Shown here: positions 42,504 to 51,101 of the stretch, piece by piece
Numbering within the stretch: position 1 is the first letter of the stretch
How the letters are laid out: the number at the start of each line of letters is the position of its first letter
NCBI GenBank assembly: GCA_002717625.1
Contig: PBEF01000023.1
Coordinates: 106,103-159,009 of the forward strand
Direction: 5' to 3'
DNA length: 52,907 bases
Source of the DNA: Fidelibacterota bacterium
GTDB lineage: Bacteria; Fidelibacterota; Marinisomatia; SCGC-AAA003-L08; D37C17
Translations under genes and position numbers: made by a program
The notes under the pieces: model-generated
Told to the model about the DNA's origin: nothing
What the model saw: only the letters and a program-made list of their open reading frames with translations
The model's database searches: none

Positions 42504-44912
42504 ATGGCACAAAAAAGAATATATCAGATAGCTAAAGAATTAAATATTTCTCATGTAGAAATTATTAATTTTTTAAAAAATAAAGGAGTTGAAGTTGCTA
42601 ATCATATGGCTCCTGTTGATAATAATATATATGATTCTATATTAATGGAGTTCTCTAAGGAAAAAGCATCTATAGATAGGCTTAGAAAAGAAAGAGCAAG
42701 GCAGGCTATAATTGATAATAAAGAAGATATAATTGAGCCTATTGATAAGCCTAAAAAAAATCAAGAAAATACTGAAAAAGCAGAAGGGATAAAAGAAACT
42801 AAGACTGATGATTCTTTAATCCAAGAAAAATTATCTGATAAAAAAGAAGATGGAAAAAAAGGACCTGTTAAAGTAAAATTGGATTCTAGTAATAGAAATG
42901 TAGAGTTAAACAAAGGATCTTCAGTTATCGATTCTCCAAAAACTGTTGAAAAAAAACAAGAAAAAACAAGCGGAAGTCGAAAATTAAAAAAGATTGATAT
43001 GTCAACTATTGCAGACAAGATCAATATTAATAAAAAATCAAAATTTAATAAAGCTGATATTAATTCTTCGGATACTCTTCCTGTAAGTAAAAAAAATAAA
43101 AAGAGAATAAAGAGAAAAAAAAATGAAGAAATTGATGAAAGTATTACAGAGGAATTATCTTCTAAGATAAGAGTTCCTGAATTTACTACAGTGGATGAGC
43201 TTTCTCAGACCATGAAAGTTCCTATTCAAGATGTGATTATGAAATGCATGGGCTTAGGATTGATGGTGACAATTAATCAGCGCCTAGATATGGACACTAT
43301 TGAGATGGTTGCTGATGAATTTGGTTTTGAAGTTGAAAAGTTAGACATATATGTTGATGAAGCTGCTGATGAAGAGCTTTCTGATACTTCTCAATTAAAA
43401 ACCAGACCTCCTGTTGTTACTATCATGGGACATGTTGATCATGGTAAGACATCATTATTAGATTATATTAGAGATACTAACATTATAGCAGGAGAAGCAG
43501 GAGGGATAACGCAACATATAGGTGCCTATGAAGTTAAAATTAAGGATGATAATAAAATAACTTTTATCGATACTCCTGGGCATGCTGCATTTACAGCAAT
43601 GAGAGCTAGAGGAGCTCAGGTTACAGATATTGTTGTTCTTATTGTTGCAGCAGATGATGGCCTTAAGCCTCAAACTTTAGAGGCTATAGATCATGCTCAG
43701 GCTGCAAATGTTCCTATGATTATAGCTATTAATAAAATCGATCTGCCTGCTGCAGCACCAGATGAAATTAAAAAGCAACTTTCTGAAAAAAATATATTGG
43801 TAGAAGATTGGGGTGGAAAATATCAGTGTGCAGAAATTTCAGCAAAAAAAGGTACAGGAATTGATGATTTACTTGATAAAATATTAATTGAATCTGAAGT
43901 GCTAGATTTAAAGGCAAATTACTCCTGCTTATCAAAAGGTGTTGTTGTTGAATCTAGGCTAGATAAAGGCCTTGGTCCAATAGCTACAGTCCTTGTGCAA
44001 CATGGGCAACTCAGTAAGGGTCAAATATTCTTATGTGGAGCTCAATATTGTAAAGTAAGGGAATTGTTGAATGAAAGAAGTGATATTGTTAAAACAGCTT
44101 ATCCATCTGACCCTGTTCAAGTTTTAGGTTTTGAATCAGTTCCAAATGCTGGAGAAATCTTAAAAGTATATTCAGATGAAAGAGAAGCTAAAAAGATTGC
44201 ATTGCAACGTTCTCAATTGGAAAGAGAGGCTAATTTTCAAAGGTATAGCAAGCTTACTCTTGATCAAATAGGAAAAGATATAAAGTCTGGAGCTGTAAAA
44301 GATTTAAATGTCGTTATTAAGGGTGATGTAGATGGTTCGATAGAAGCTCTTAGTGATTCACTTATGAATTTATCTAATGATGAAGTTAGCATTAAGATAA
44401 TTTTGAAATCTGCAGGTATGATTAGTCAAAATGATATAAGCTTAGCATCAGCTTCTAATGCTATTGTTGTTGCATTTAATGTAAGTGCATCAGTTAACGC
44501 TAGAAAGTTAGCTAAATCTTATGGCATTGATATCAGATATTATTCTGTTATTTATGAGGCAATTGATGAGATCAAGTTAGCATTAGAGGGTTTATTGGAT
44601 CCTGATTTAGTTGAGCATTCTATAGGAAGAGCTATCGTAAAACAGTCTTTTAAAATTCCTAAGCTTGGTATTATTTCAGGTTCTTTTGTTGAAGAAGGAA
44701 GGGTTATAAAAAATTCACTTTTAAGAGTTCTAAGAGAGAATGAGATGATATACGAGGGAAAACTTACTTCATTAAAGCGTTTCAAAGAAGATGTTACTGA
44801 AGTTAAAAATGGCTATGAATGTGGTATAGGTATAGCCGGATTCTCTGATTTTGAAGAAAATGATATTATTGAAGTTTATGAACAAAAAGAAGTTAAAAGG
44901 GCGTTAAAATAA
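42504..44912 (+). CDS. infB: Translation initiation factor IF-2
   Basis: IF-2 places initiator tRNA on the small ribosomal subunit. The N-terminal IF2 domain (KRIYQIAKELNISHVEII) leads into about 200 charged, disordered residues. The GTPase has VTIMGHVDHGKTSLLDYI near residue 306, EAGGITQHIG, DTPGHAAFTAMRARGAQ and NKIDLP. Domains II to IV follow to 802 residues. Its TAA stop forms an ATAA junction with what appears to be the rbfA start. Confidence 0.97.
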   Translation: MAQKRIYQIAKELNISHVEIINFLKNKGVEVANHMAPVDNNIYDSILMEFSKEKASIDRLRKERARQAIIDNKEDIIEPIDKPKKNQENTEKAEGIKETKTDDSLIQEKLSDKKEDGKKGPVKVKLDSSNRNVELNKGSSVIDSPKTVEKKQEKTSGSRKLKKIDMSTIADKININKKSKFNKADINSSDTLPVSKKNKKRIKRKKNEEIDESITEELSSKIRVPEFTTVDELSQTMKVPIQDVIMKCMGLGLMVTINQRLDMDTIEMVADEFGFEVEKLDIYVDEAADEELSDTSQLKTRPPVVTIMGHVDHGKTSLLDYIRDTNIIAGEAGGITQHIGAYEVKIKDDNKITFIDTPGHAAFTAMRARGAQVTDIVVLIVAADDGLKPQTLEAIDHAQAANVPMIIAINKIDLPAAAPDEIKKQLSEKNILVEDWGGKYQCAEISAKKGTGIDDLLDKILIESEVLDLKANYSCLSKGVVVESRLDKGLGPIATVLVQHGQLSKGQIFLCGAQYCKVRELLNERSDIVKTAYPSDPVQVLGFESVPNAGEILKVYSDEREAKKIALQRSQLEREANFQRYSKLTLDQIGKDIKSGAVKDLNVVIKGDVDGSIEALSDSLMNLSNDEVSIKIILKSAGMISQNDISLASASNAIVVAFNVSASVNARKLAKSYGIDIRYYSVIYEAIDEIKLALEGLLDPDLVEHSIGRAIVKQSFKIPKLGIISGSFVEEGRVIKNSLLRVLRENEMIYEGKLTSLKRFKEDVTEVKNGYECGIGIAGFSDFEENDIIEVYEQKEVKRALK

Positions 44913-45271
44913 AAGTAAATTCTAGAAAACCTTTCAAGCGCTGTCATCGGATTGCCGATCAAATTAGAAAAATCACAAGCCAAATTCTTTTAAAAGAAAC
45001 TTTTTTTGAAAGCTATATTATGATAAGTGTAGCAGAAGTTAAAGTCTCAGAAGATTTAAGAAATGCGGATGTATATTTAAGCCTGTATAGTGAAAAAGAA
45101 AATTTTAAAAAAGAAGATTGTTTTAAACATTTATATAAATATAAAAACCATATAAAATACAAATTAGGTAATAGTTTAAAATTGAAATATGTTCCTAAAA
45201 TAAATTTTAAACTTTCAGATGACTATGAATATTATGATAAAATCAATCAAATCCTAAAAAATGATGAATAA
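44909..45271 (+). CDS. rbfA: Ribosome-binding factor A, probable ATA start
   Basis: RbfA is a small KH-like factor for 30S ribosome maturation. Counting back from the internal ATG at 45020, the frame stays open into infB and codes KPFKRCHRIADQIRKITSQI, clearly the RbfA N-terminus ('R..RVA..I...IS.IL'). There is no ATG, GTG or TTG in that stretch. The only usable position giving the standard length (120 residues) is ATA at 44909, in an ATAA overlap with the infB stop, with AAAAGG eight bases ahead. An ATGA here would be the common coupling form, so an A-for-G change is likely. ISVAEVKVSEDLRNADVYLS completes the family pattern. Confidence 0.85.
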   Translation: MKVNSRKPFKRCHRIADQIRKITSQILLKETFFESYIMISVAEVKVSEDLRNADVYLSLYSEKENFKKEDCFKHLYKYKNHIKYKLGNSLKLKYVPKINFKLSDDYEYYDKINQILKNDE

Positions 45272-45908
45272 TGATAAAGTAATTGCTGTATGGAAAAATA
45301 AAGGAATGACCTCTCTGGATGCACTTAGATTGGTTAAAAGAAAATTAAATGTAGATAAAATAGGTCACTGCGGAACTTTAGATCCGTTTGCTGAAGGAAT
45401 CCTGATTCTTTGTACGGGCTCCAAAACTAAAGAGATTGATTCTTTTATGAATTATGAAAAAGAATATATAGCTACAATATTTTTAGGAGAAGAAACTGAT
45501 ACCTTAGATTTAACAGGTAAGAGTGTTTTTAAATCAAAGAAAAATCATCAATTTAACAAAGAGGTGATTAAAGAGGCACTAAATAAGTATATTGGAGATA
45601 TAAAACAGATTCCTCCTTATTATTCTGCGCTTAAGTTTCATGGAATAAGACTCTATGATTATGCTCGTAAGGGTATCTATATTAGAAAAAAACCAAGGAC
45701 TGTAAAAGTTAGAGAAATCTCTTTGTTAGAAATTGATGAAGGGAATAAAGTTACTATTTATGTTAAGTGTGAAAAAGGAACATATATAAGATCATTAGCT
45801 AGAGATATAGCTTATGATCTGGGGACATATGGACATTTATTAGAATTGAAAAGAGTTGCTATTGGTCCATTTAATGAAGACAACTCTTTAATATTAGGGA
45901 ATTTGTAA
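45261..45908 (+). CDS. truB: tRNA pseudouridine(55) synthase
   Basis: TruB makes pseudouridine 55 in the T loop of tRNAs. GHCGTLDPFAEGIL carries the catalytic Asp (D41 counted from the first ATG). YIATIFLGEETDTLDLTG and QIPPYYSALKFHGIRLYDYAR are the other family boxes, followed by KCEKGTYIRSLARDI. The 215-residue form lacks a long C-terminal PUA domain. Two adjacent ATG codons (45261, 45264) could both start it. It overlaps rbfA by 11 bases. Confidence 0.93.
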   Translation: MMNNDKVIAVWKNKGMTSLDALRLVKRKLNVDKIGHCGTLDPFAEGILILCTGSKTKEIDSFMNYEKEYIATIFLGEETDTLDLTGKSVFKSKKNHQFNKEVIKEALNKYIGDIKQIPPYYSALKFHGIRLYDYARKGIYIRKKPRTVKVREISLLEIDEGNKVTIYVKCEKGTYIRSLARDIAYDLGTYGHLLELKRVAIGPFNEDNSLILGNL

Positions 45909-46825
45909 TGCAAATTATTGATTTTGAGAGCTTTAAAGATGAATGCAAAACTATTCTTACGTTTGGAAATTTCGATGGAGTACATCTTGGCCATTCTGCC
46001 TTAATAAATAAAATGTCAACTTTAGCAGAGAGGAATAATCTGAAAAGTGTTTTAATAACCTTCAATCCTCATACACAATCAGTTTTAAATAAAAATAATG
46101 AAAATAAAATCATTACACCTCATTCTTATAAAGTAGACCTTTTAAAGAGTTATATCATTGATTATTTATCAATAATTAATTTCGATAAGAATTTTTCTAC
46201 TATAAAAGCCGATGCTTTTATAGATAAAATTTTAAAATATTACAATCCTTTGTATATATTGATTGGCTATGATAATAGATTTGGATACAAAGGAGAGGGC
46301 TGTTATGATTTTTTAAAGGATTATCTATCTGATTCAGATGTAGAGGTGATTGAATTTGAGGAATATTATCTATCTAAAGGACATGTTAAATCAAGTTTGA
46401 TTAAAAAGGCAATATTAGAGGGAAATATGAAAGCATCCTCATGCTTTCTTGGTAGGGATTTTTCTTTATATGGAAAAATAGTAAAAGGTAAAGGACGAGG
46501 AAAACTATTAGGCTTTCCAACTGCAAACTTAAAATTATTATATAAAGAACAAATTATTCCAAAAGTGGGTTTATATTACGTAAATTTTATAGATGGAAAT
46601 AAGAGTTATAAAGCTTTATGTAATATAGGATATCGTCCTACATTCGATGATGATAAGATTTTGAGTATAGAATCTTATATAATGGAAGATGAAGATTTTA
46701 ATCTGTATAACAGAGATATTAAAATAGAATTTTTAAAATTTTTAAGAGATGAATTAACCTTTAATTCTAAAGAAGAGCTTATTAAACAGATAGAAAACGA
46801 TATAATGTGTGTAAAAAATAATTAA
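45908..46825 (+). CDS. ribF: Bifunctional riboflavin kinase / FAD synthetase
   Basis: RibF makes FMN from riboflavin and then FAD. The N-terminal adenylyltransferase half has TFGNFDGVHLGHSALI (18-33), ITFNPHT, IGYDNRFGYKGEG and VKSSLIKKAI. The C-terminal kinase half has GKIVKGKGRGKLLGFPTANL, followed by NIGYRPTFDDD, the usual 'NIG..PTF', and FLRDELTFNSKEEL. The 305-residue length is normal. It begins at the last base of truB and is followed by rpsO. Confidence 0.95.
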   Translation: MQIIDFESFKDECKTILTFGNFDGVHLGHSALINKMSTLAERNNLKSVLITFNPHTQSVLNKNNENKIITPHSYKVDLLKSYIIDYLSIINFDKNFSTIKADAFIDKILKYYNPLYILIGYDNRFGYKGEGCYDFLKDYLSDSDVEVIEFEEYYLSKGHVKSSLIKKAILEGNMKASSCFLGRDFSLYGKIVKGKGRGKLLGFPTANLKLLYKEQIIPKVGLYYVNFIDGNKSYKALCNIGYRPTFDDDKILSIESYIMEDEDFNLYNRDIKIEFLKFLRDELTFNSKEELIKQIENDIMCVKNN

Positions 46826-46837
46826 TTAGGAGTAAAA

Positions 46838-47071
46838 ATGGCGACTAAAAAAACCAATAAAGATACAGGTTCAGCAGGAAGTCAAATAACTGCATTGACA
46901 GAGCGAATAAGAAGTATTAATGAGCATCTTAAAACTAATTCTAAGGATCATAGTTCAAGAAGAGGCTTGTTATTGCTAGTTTCTAAAAGAAGAAAACTTT
47001 TAAAGTATCTTAAAAGGACTGAACTAGAAGGATATAAGACATTGATAGAAAAATTAAATATAAGGAAATAG
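46838..47071 (+). CDS. rpsO: Ribosomal protein S15, shortened N-terminus
   Basis: S15 binds 16S rRNA early in 30S assembly. The core matches: [34 protein letters not shown] and [12 protein letters not shown], ending in [12 protein letters not shown]. The protein is 77 residues, while the family is usually about 89. The first helix is reduced to MATKKTNK, so roughly a dozen residues are missing. A strong AGGAG ribosome-binding site supports this start. Its place between ribF and pnp is typical of many bacteria. Confidence 0.93.
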   Translation: MATKKTNKDTGSAGSQITALTERIRSINEHLKTNSKDHSSRRGLLLLVSKRRKLLKYLKRTELEGYKTLIEKLNIRK

Positions 47072-47074
47072 AAA

Positions 47075-49144
47075 TTGATAAAAGAAAAAATAGAATTTGG
47101 TGGAAAGACTCTTTCAATAGAAAGTGGAAAATTAGCTAAGCAGGCAAGCGGATCATGTATTGTTCAATACGGAGATACCTCATTGCTTGTAGCTGTTACA
47201 GCAAGTAAGGGCTTAGATGAGGATAGGGGGTTTTTCCCTTTATCTGTAGAGTATAGAGAAAAATTTTATGCAGCAGGTAGAATTCCAGGAGGTTTTTTTA
47301 AAAGAGAAGCAAGGCCTACAGAGCATGAAATATTAGCTTCAAGACTAACAGATAGGCCTTTAAGACCTTTATTTGAAAAGGGGTTTAATAATGAGACAAG
47401 AGTAGATATATACGTTCTTTCGTATGACTCTGAAAACGAAGCAGATGTTTTAGCCGCATTGGGAGCATCATTCTCTTTAATGATTTCTGATATTCCATGG
47501 AATGGCCCTATTGCTACTGTTAGAGTTGGCAGAATTGAAGGAGAACTTAAAATAAATCCTACTAAATCTGAAATGGAGTGCTCTGATATTAATATAGTGG
47601 TTTCTGGTACATCTGATTCTATTATGATGGTTGAGGGTGAATGTGATTTTATAACAGAAGAAGATTTCCTTAATATATTAGAATTTTCTCATAAATCTAT
47701 AAATGACTTGATTAGCTTTCAAATCAACGCAGCGAAGGCTTTAAATATAGTAAAAAGAGAAATCCCTGATAAGGTTATTAATGAAGATCTTGTTGCTGCT
47801 ATAGATAAAATTGTATCTGATGATGATATAAAAAAATTAAACATGCCAAAGGTTAAAGAAGATAGATATGGAGATATAGATAAATATATAGAAGGTGCTA
47901 TATCAAAGCTTGAAGAAGATTATCCAGATGATTTGGGTTTCATTAAATCAAATATAGATGATAGAATATCGCATGATTTAAGAATGGCTGTTATCAAGGA
48001 AAATAAAAGAGCAGATGGAAGGGATACTAAAACTGTAAGAAATATTGAAATTGAAACTTCTATTTTACCAAGAGCACATGGGTCAGCCACTTTTACAAGA
48101 GGAGAAACACAGGCTTTAGTCGTTACTACTCTTGGAGGAAAAAGAGATGAACAGATGTTAGATAATATCGATGGTTTAACGTACAAGAACCATATGCTGC
48201 ATTACAACTTTCCATCTTTTTCTGTAGGTGAAGCTAGAGGAAAATTCAGTCTTTCAAGAAGGGAAGTTGGGCATGGAAATTTAGCTGAAAGGTCAATAAA
48301 AAGATCCTTGCCTTCATTTGAAGATTTTCCATACACAACAAGAGTTGTGTCTGAAATCTTAGAATCAAATGGTTCTTCATCTATGGCTACAGTTTGTGGT
48401 AGTATATTATCAATGATGGATGCTGGTGTTCCTATTAAGGAGCCTGTTGCAGGTGTAGCTATGGGCCTTATTAAAGAAGGTGATGATTATGCTGTATTGA
48501 CAGACATTCTAGGTACGGAAGATCATATTGGTGATATGGATTTTAAAGTTGCTGGTTCAAAAAGAGGGATTACAGCTATACAGATGGATATAAAAATAGA
48601 TGGGCTCTCTATTGCTATTATGAAAGATGCACTAGCGCAGGCAAAAGATGCACGTATTCATATTCTAGATGAAATGCTTAAAGCTCTACCTGAATACAGG
48701 CAGAAGTTATCAGATTTTGCACCTAAAATTGCTCAGTCTACAATTCCTGTAGATAATATAGGTGAGTTTATAGGTCCGGGTGGAAAAAATATTAAAGCCT
48801 TAGCTGAAAAGTATGAATGTGAAATTAATATAGATGATGATGGTTCTTGCACTATTTTAGGACAAGATCAGTCTCTTATTGATGAAGTTGTTGCCTATGT
48901 AGAAAAATATAGCTTAGAACTTACTCCAGGAGAATCATATGAAGGTGAAGTTGTTAAGATAATGGATTTTGGAGCTTTTGTTAAGCTTACACCTAACAAA
49001 GATGGCCTATTGCATATTTCTGAAATTAAAAAAGAAAGAGTTCAGAAAGTTGAAGATCATCTTAAGGTTGGTGATATTATCAAGGTTAAACTTCTAAAAA
49101 TTGATCATGGCAAGTTAAGTCTTAGCATGAAAGCTCTATTGTAA
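47075..49144 (+). CDS. pnp: Polyribonucleotide nucleotidyltransferase (PNPase)
   Basis: PNPase degrades RNA from the 3' end by phosphorolysis. The first RNase PH domain has GDTSLLVAVTAS and FYAAGRIPGGFFKREARPTEHE. The second has ADGRDTKTVRNIEIE and FTRGETQALVVTTLG, with the catalytic Asp region MDFKVAGSKRGITAIQMDIK. A KH domain (EFIGPGGKNIKALAEKYE) and an S1 domain (GEVVKIMDFGAFVKLTPNKDG) complete the 689 residues. The start is TTG behind TAAGGAAA, three bases after rpsO. Confidence 0.97.
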   Translation: MIKEKIEFGGKTLSIESGKLAKQASGSCIVQYGDTSLLVAVTASKGLDEDRGFFPLSVEYREKFYAAGRIPGGFFKREARPTEHEILASRLTDRPLRPLFEKGFNNETRVDIYVLSYDSENEADVLAALGASFSLMISDIPWNGPIATVRVGRIEGELKINPTKSEMECSDINIVVSGTSDSIMMVEGECDFITEEDFLNILEFSHKSINDLISFQINAAKALNIVKREIPDKVINEDLVAAIDKIVSDDDIKKLNMPKVKEDRYGDIDKYIEGAISKLEEDYPDDLGFIKSNIDDRISHDLRMAVIKENKRADGRDTKTVRNIEIETSILPRAHGSATFTRGETQALVVTTLGGKRDEQMLDNIDGLTYKNHMLHYNFPSFSVGEARGKFSLSRREVGHGNLAERSIKRSLPSFEDFPYTTRVVSEILESNGSSSMATVCGSILSMMDAGVPIKEPVAGVAMGLIKEGDDYAVLTDILGTEDHIGDMDFKVAGSKRGITAIQMDIKIDGLSIAIMKDALAQAKDARIHILDEMLKALPEYRQKLSDFAPKIAQSTIPVDNIGEFIGPGGKNIKALAEKYECEINIDDDGSCTILGQDQSLIDEVVAYVEKYSLELTPGESYEGEVVKIMDFGAFVKLTPNKDGLLHISEIKKERVQKVEDHLKVGDIIKVKLLKIDHGKLSLSMKALL

Positions 49145-49159
49145 TAGTAGGTGATTAAA

Positions 49160-50257
49160 ATGATTATAGGCATTCCTAAAGAGGTAAAGAATAATGAAAA
49201 GCGTGTTGCGTTAACTCCTCATGGAGCCAGCGAACTTATAGAGCAAGGGCATACCGTTTATATTCAAAAAAATGCTGGTAAAGGAAGTGGTTTTTTATGC
49301 TCTGACTATGAGTGTGTAGGGGCTAAAATAATTCCAGAAATAAAAGATGTTTATTTGTTATCAGATCTTATTGTTAAAGTAAAAGAACCTCAGCCAGAAG
49401 AAGTCAAAATGATTAAAGCAGGACAAATAGTTTTTACTTTTTTTCATTTTGCAGCAGATGAAATATTAACTCAAAGCTTTATTAAATCAGGGGCTATTGC
49501 AGTAGCATATGAAACAATTGAAGCTTTAGATGGAAGTTTGCCTATATTAATACCAATGAGTGAAGTTGCAGGTAGAATGTCTGTTCAAAATGGAGCAAAA
49601 TGCTTAGAGGGAAGCATGGGTGGAAAAGGAAAGCTATTAAGTGGTGTTCCTGGTGTAGAACCTGCTGTTGTTACTGTTCTTGGTGCTGGGGTTGTTGGTT
49701 ATAATGCGGCAAAGCTAGCTGCGGGATTAGGAGCCCAAGTGAATATCCTTGATATCAATATGTCTAGATTGAGATATATTGATGATATTATGCCTGAAAA
49801 TGTTACTACTGTATATTCAAATTCTCATAATCTTAAAAATACTTTAACGTATACAGATTTATTAATAGGAGCTGTTTTAATTCCTGGAGCAAAAGCTCCT
49901 AGATTAATTAGTAGAAAGATGCTATCTCTAATGAAGTCTGGATCTGTGATAGTAGATGTTGCAGTAGACCAAGGTGGTTGCGTTGAAACATGTAAACCTA
50001 CAACACATGAAAATCCAACTTATATGGTTGATGGAATTCTTCATTATTGTGTATCAAATATGCCTGGAGCAGTTCCATATACTTCAACTTTAGCTTTAAC
50101 CAATGTAACTCTTCCATATGTGAAACTTTTAGCTTCAAAAGCAGAAGATGCTTTGCAAAGCAGTATGTTTAAAGGAGGGGTAAATATTTTTAAAGGAAAA
50201 GTAGCACATAAAGGTGTTTCTGAAGCTTTTAACCTACCTTATTCTAGTCTTTATTAG
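49160..50257 (+). CDS. ald: Alanine dehydrogenase
   Basis: Ald interconverts L-alanine and pyruvate with NAD, linking nitrogen and carbon use. MIIGIPKEVKNNEKRVALTP is the standard N-terminus, so ATG at 49160 is preferred over GTG at 49151, with TAGGTGA as ribosome-binding site. VKVKEPQPEEV and FTFFHFAAD contain the catalytic Lys and His. VTVLGAGVVGYNAAKLAAGLGA is the NAD loop, and NMPGAVPYTSTLALTN closes it. The length is about 365 residues. The gap to the next gene holds a promoter and palindrome. Confidence 0.96.
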   Translation: MIIGIPKEVKNNEKRVALTPHGASELIEQGHTVYIQKNAGKGSGFLCSDYECVGAKIIPEIKDVYLLSDLIVKVKEPQPEEVKMIKAGQIVFTFFHFAADEILTQSFIKSGAIAVAYETIEALDGSLPILIPMSEVAGRMSVQNGAKCLEGSMGGKGKLLSGVPGVEPAVVTVLGAGVVGYNAAKLAAGLGAQVNILDINMSRLRYIDDIMPENVTTVYSNSHNLKNTLTYTDLLIGAVLIPGAKAPRLISRKMLSLMKSGSVIVDVAVDQGGCVETCKPTTHENPTYMVDGILHYCVSNMPGAVPYTSTLALTNVTLPYVKLLASKAEDALQSSMFKGGVNIFKGKVAHKGVSEAFNLPYSSLY

Positions 50258-50285
50258 ACTTGTTATTTTATAAACTTTTAAATAC

Positions 50286-50330
50286 TTGCTATATATGCGC
50301 TATTAAGTATATATTAAAGTAATACTTTAA
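50286..50330 (+). promoter_or_regulatory. Promoter and palindrome before the MerR-like gene
   Basis: TTGCTA (50286-50291) and TATATA (50308-50313) are spaced 16 bases, a fair sigma-70 match. TTAAAGT-AAT-ACTTTAA (50314-50330) is a perfect inverted repeat immediately downstream, 18 bases before the ATG. It could be the regulator's own operator. Both assignments are inferred from sequence pattern. Confidence 0.55.
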
Positions 50331-50347
50331 CTTAATAAATACCAATT

Positions 50348-50722
50348 ATGCAGATAAAAAACATAAAAAAATTATATTATTCAATTGGTGATGTAAGTCA
50401 AATGACAGGTTTGAAGCAATACGTTCTTCGTTATTGGGAAACTGAATTTTCAATTTTAAACCCTGCGAAAAACAGAGCGGGCAATAGAACTTATAAAGAT
50501 GAAGATATTAAAATTATAAGACATATTAAGGAATTGCTATATGCTAAAAAATTTACTATTAGAGGTGCTAAACAGTATTTAGAAGAATATTATTCAAATA
50601 AATCTGAAGGAACTTCTAACGTTGTTGCGATTTCATCTCAAAATGTTGATAGGGAGTTCTTGTTAGATCTTAAGAAAAAGCTGCAAGAAACAATTAACAT
50701 GATTGATAAATTAAAAGCTTAA
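50348..50722 (+). CDS. MerR-family transcriptional regulator
   Basis: The 124-residue protein begins [28 protein letters not shown], the winged helix-turn-helix of the MerR family, with the wing [24 protein letters not shown] short helical tail follows (residues about 85-124) and no ligand domain is seen. Family members like this occur widely as small regulators in FCB genomes. A palindrome in front of it suggests autoregulation. It ends just before tRNA-Pro. Confidence 0.88.
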   Translation: MQIKNIKKLYYSIGDVSQMTGLKQYVLRYWETEFSILNPAKNRAGNRTYKDEDIKIIRHIKELLYAKKFTIRGAKQYLEEYYSNKSEGTSNVVAISSQNVDREFLLDLKKKLQETINMIDKLKA

Positions 50723-50729
50723 ATAAGTT

Positions 50730-50803
<74 letters not shown>

Positions 50804-50821
50804 CACTCTCATGAAACCTAT

Positions 50822-50849
50822 AACCCTTCATTAAACTGAGGGGTTTTTT
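50822..50849 (+). terminator. Rho-independent terminator after tRNA-Pro
   Basis: AACCCTTC and GAGGGGTT form an eight-base-pair stem (one G-T pair) around an eight-base loop, followed by TTTT. It lies 19 bases after the tRNA. Confidence 0.88.
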
Positions 50850-50900
50850 GTATCTACTATATTCCTCATATATATTCAAATCTATCCATAAATACCCATC

Positions 50901-50926
50901 AGTGTACCCCAAATAGTGTACCCCAA
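50901..50926. repeat. Tandem 12-base direct repeat AGTGTACCCCAA
   Basis: Two identical copies of AGTGTACCCCAA (50901-50912 and 50915-50926) are separated by two bases. GGTACAC at 51041-51047 is a third, inverted partial copy. Position just after a tRNA and this spacing resemble arm-type sites of tyrosine recombinases, though no integrase gene is in the window. Confidence 0.85.
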
Positions 50927-51014
50927 TGAGTCTTGTGGCTCTCAAAAAGCCAAACAAGACGACACATTATAACTTAGTTTTGAACCAAAAACAGACCCCC
51001 TAGGGGTTAAAACG

Positions 51015-51040
51015 AAGGGGGTGGGTAACGATATATATGA
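51015..51040. repeat. Leader/boundary repeat, copy A
   Basis: AAGGGGGTGGGT followed by an AT-alternating run (ATATATATGA). A near copy lies at 52844-52868 on the far side of the dockerin gene. The G-rich arm pairs with an upstream ACCCCCT, so each copy can form a hairpin. Confidence 0.75.
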
Positions 51041-51101
51041 GGTACACACATTCTTGAAAAAAATTTTTAAAAAAAATCAAAAGTTTGTATTAAATTCATC
51101 T

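Larger units (their letters stand above)
50850..51101. other. Non-coding junction between tRNA-Pro and the dockerin gene
   Basis: No convincing gene is seen here. The region holds a tandem GTGTACCCC repeat, an inverted GGTACAC at 51041, an ACCCCCT/AGGGGGT hairpin (50995-51001 with 51016-51022) and the first copy of the AAGGGGGTGGGT element. A minus-strand reading frame over the tRNA ends in [11 protein letters not shown], a common artefact of reading a tRNA backwards. Confidence 0.7.

Noticed and set aside
45020-45271. rbfA starting at the internal ATG
   Set aside because: It would lose the conserved first 37 residues (KRCHRIADQIRKI...), which are clearly coding in the same frame upstream.
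51021-51101. GTG start giving a 27-residue extension of the dockerin protein
   Set aside because: The extension is basic and precedes a perfect signal peptide, so the internal ATG at 51102 is the better start.
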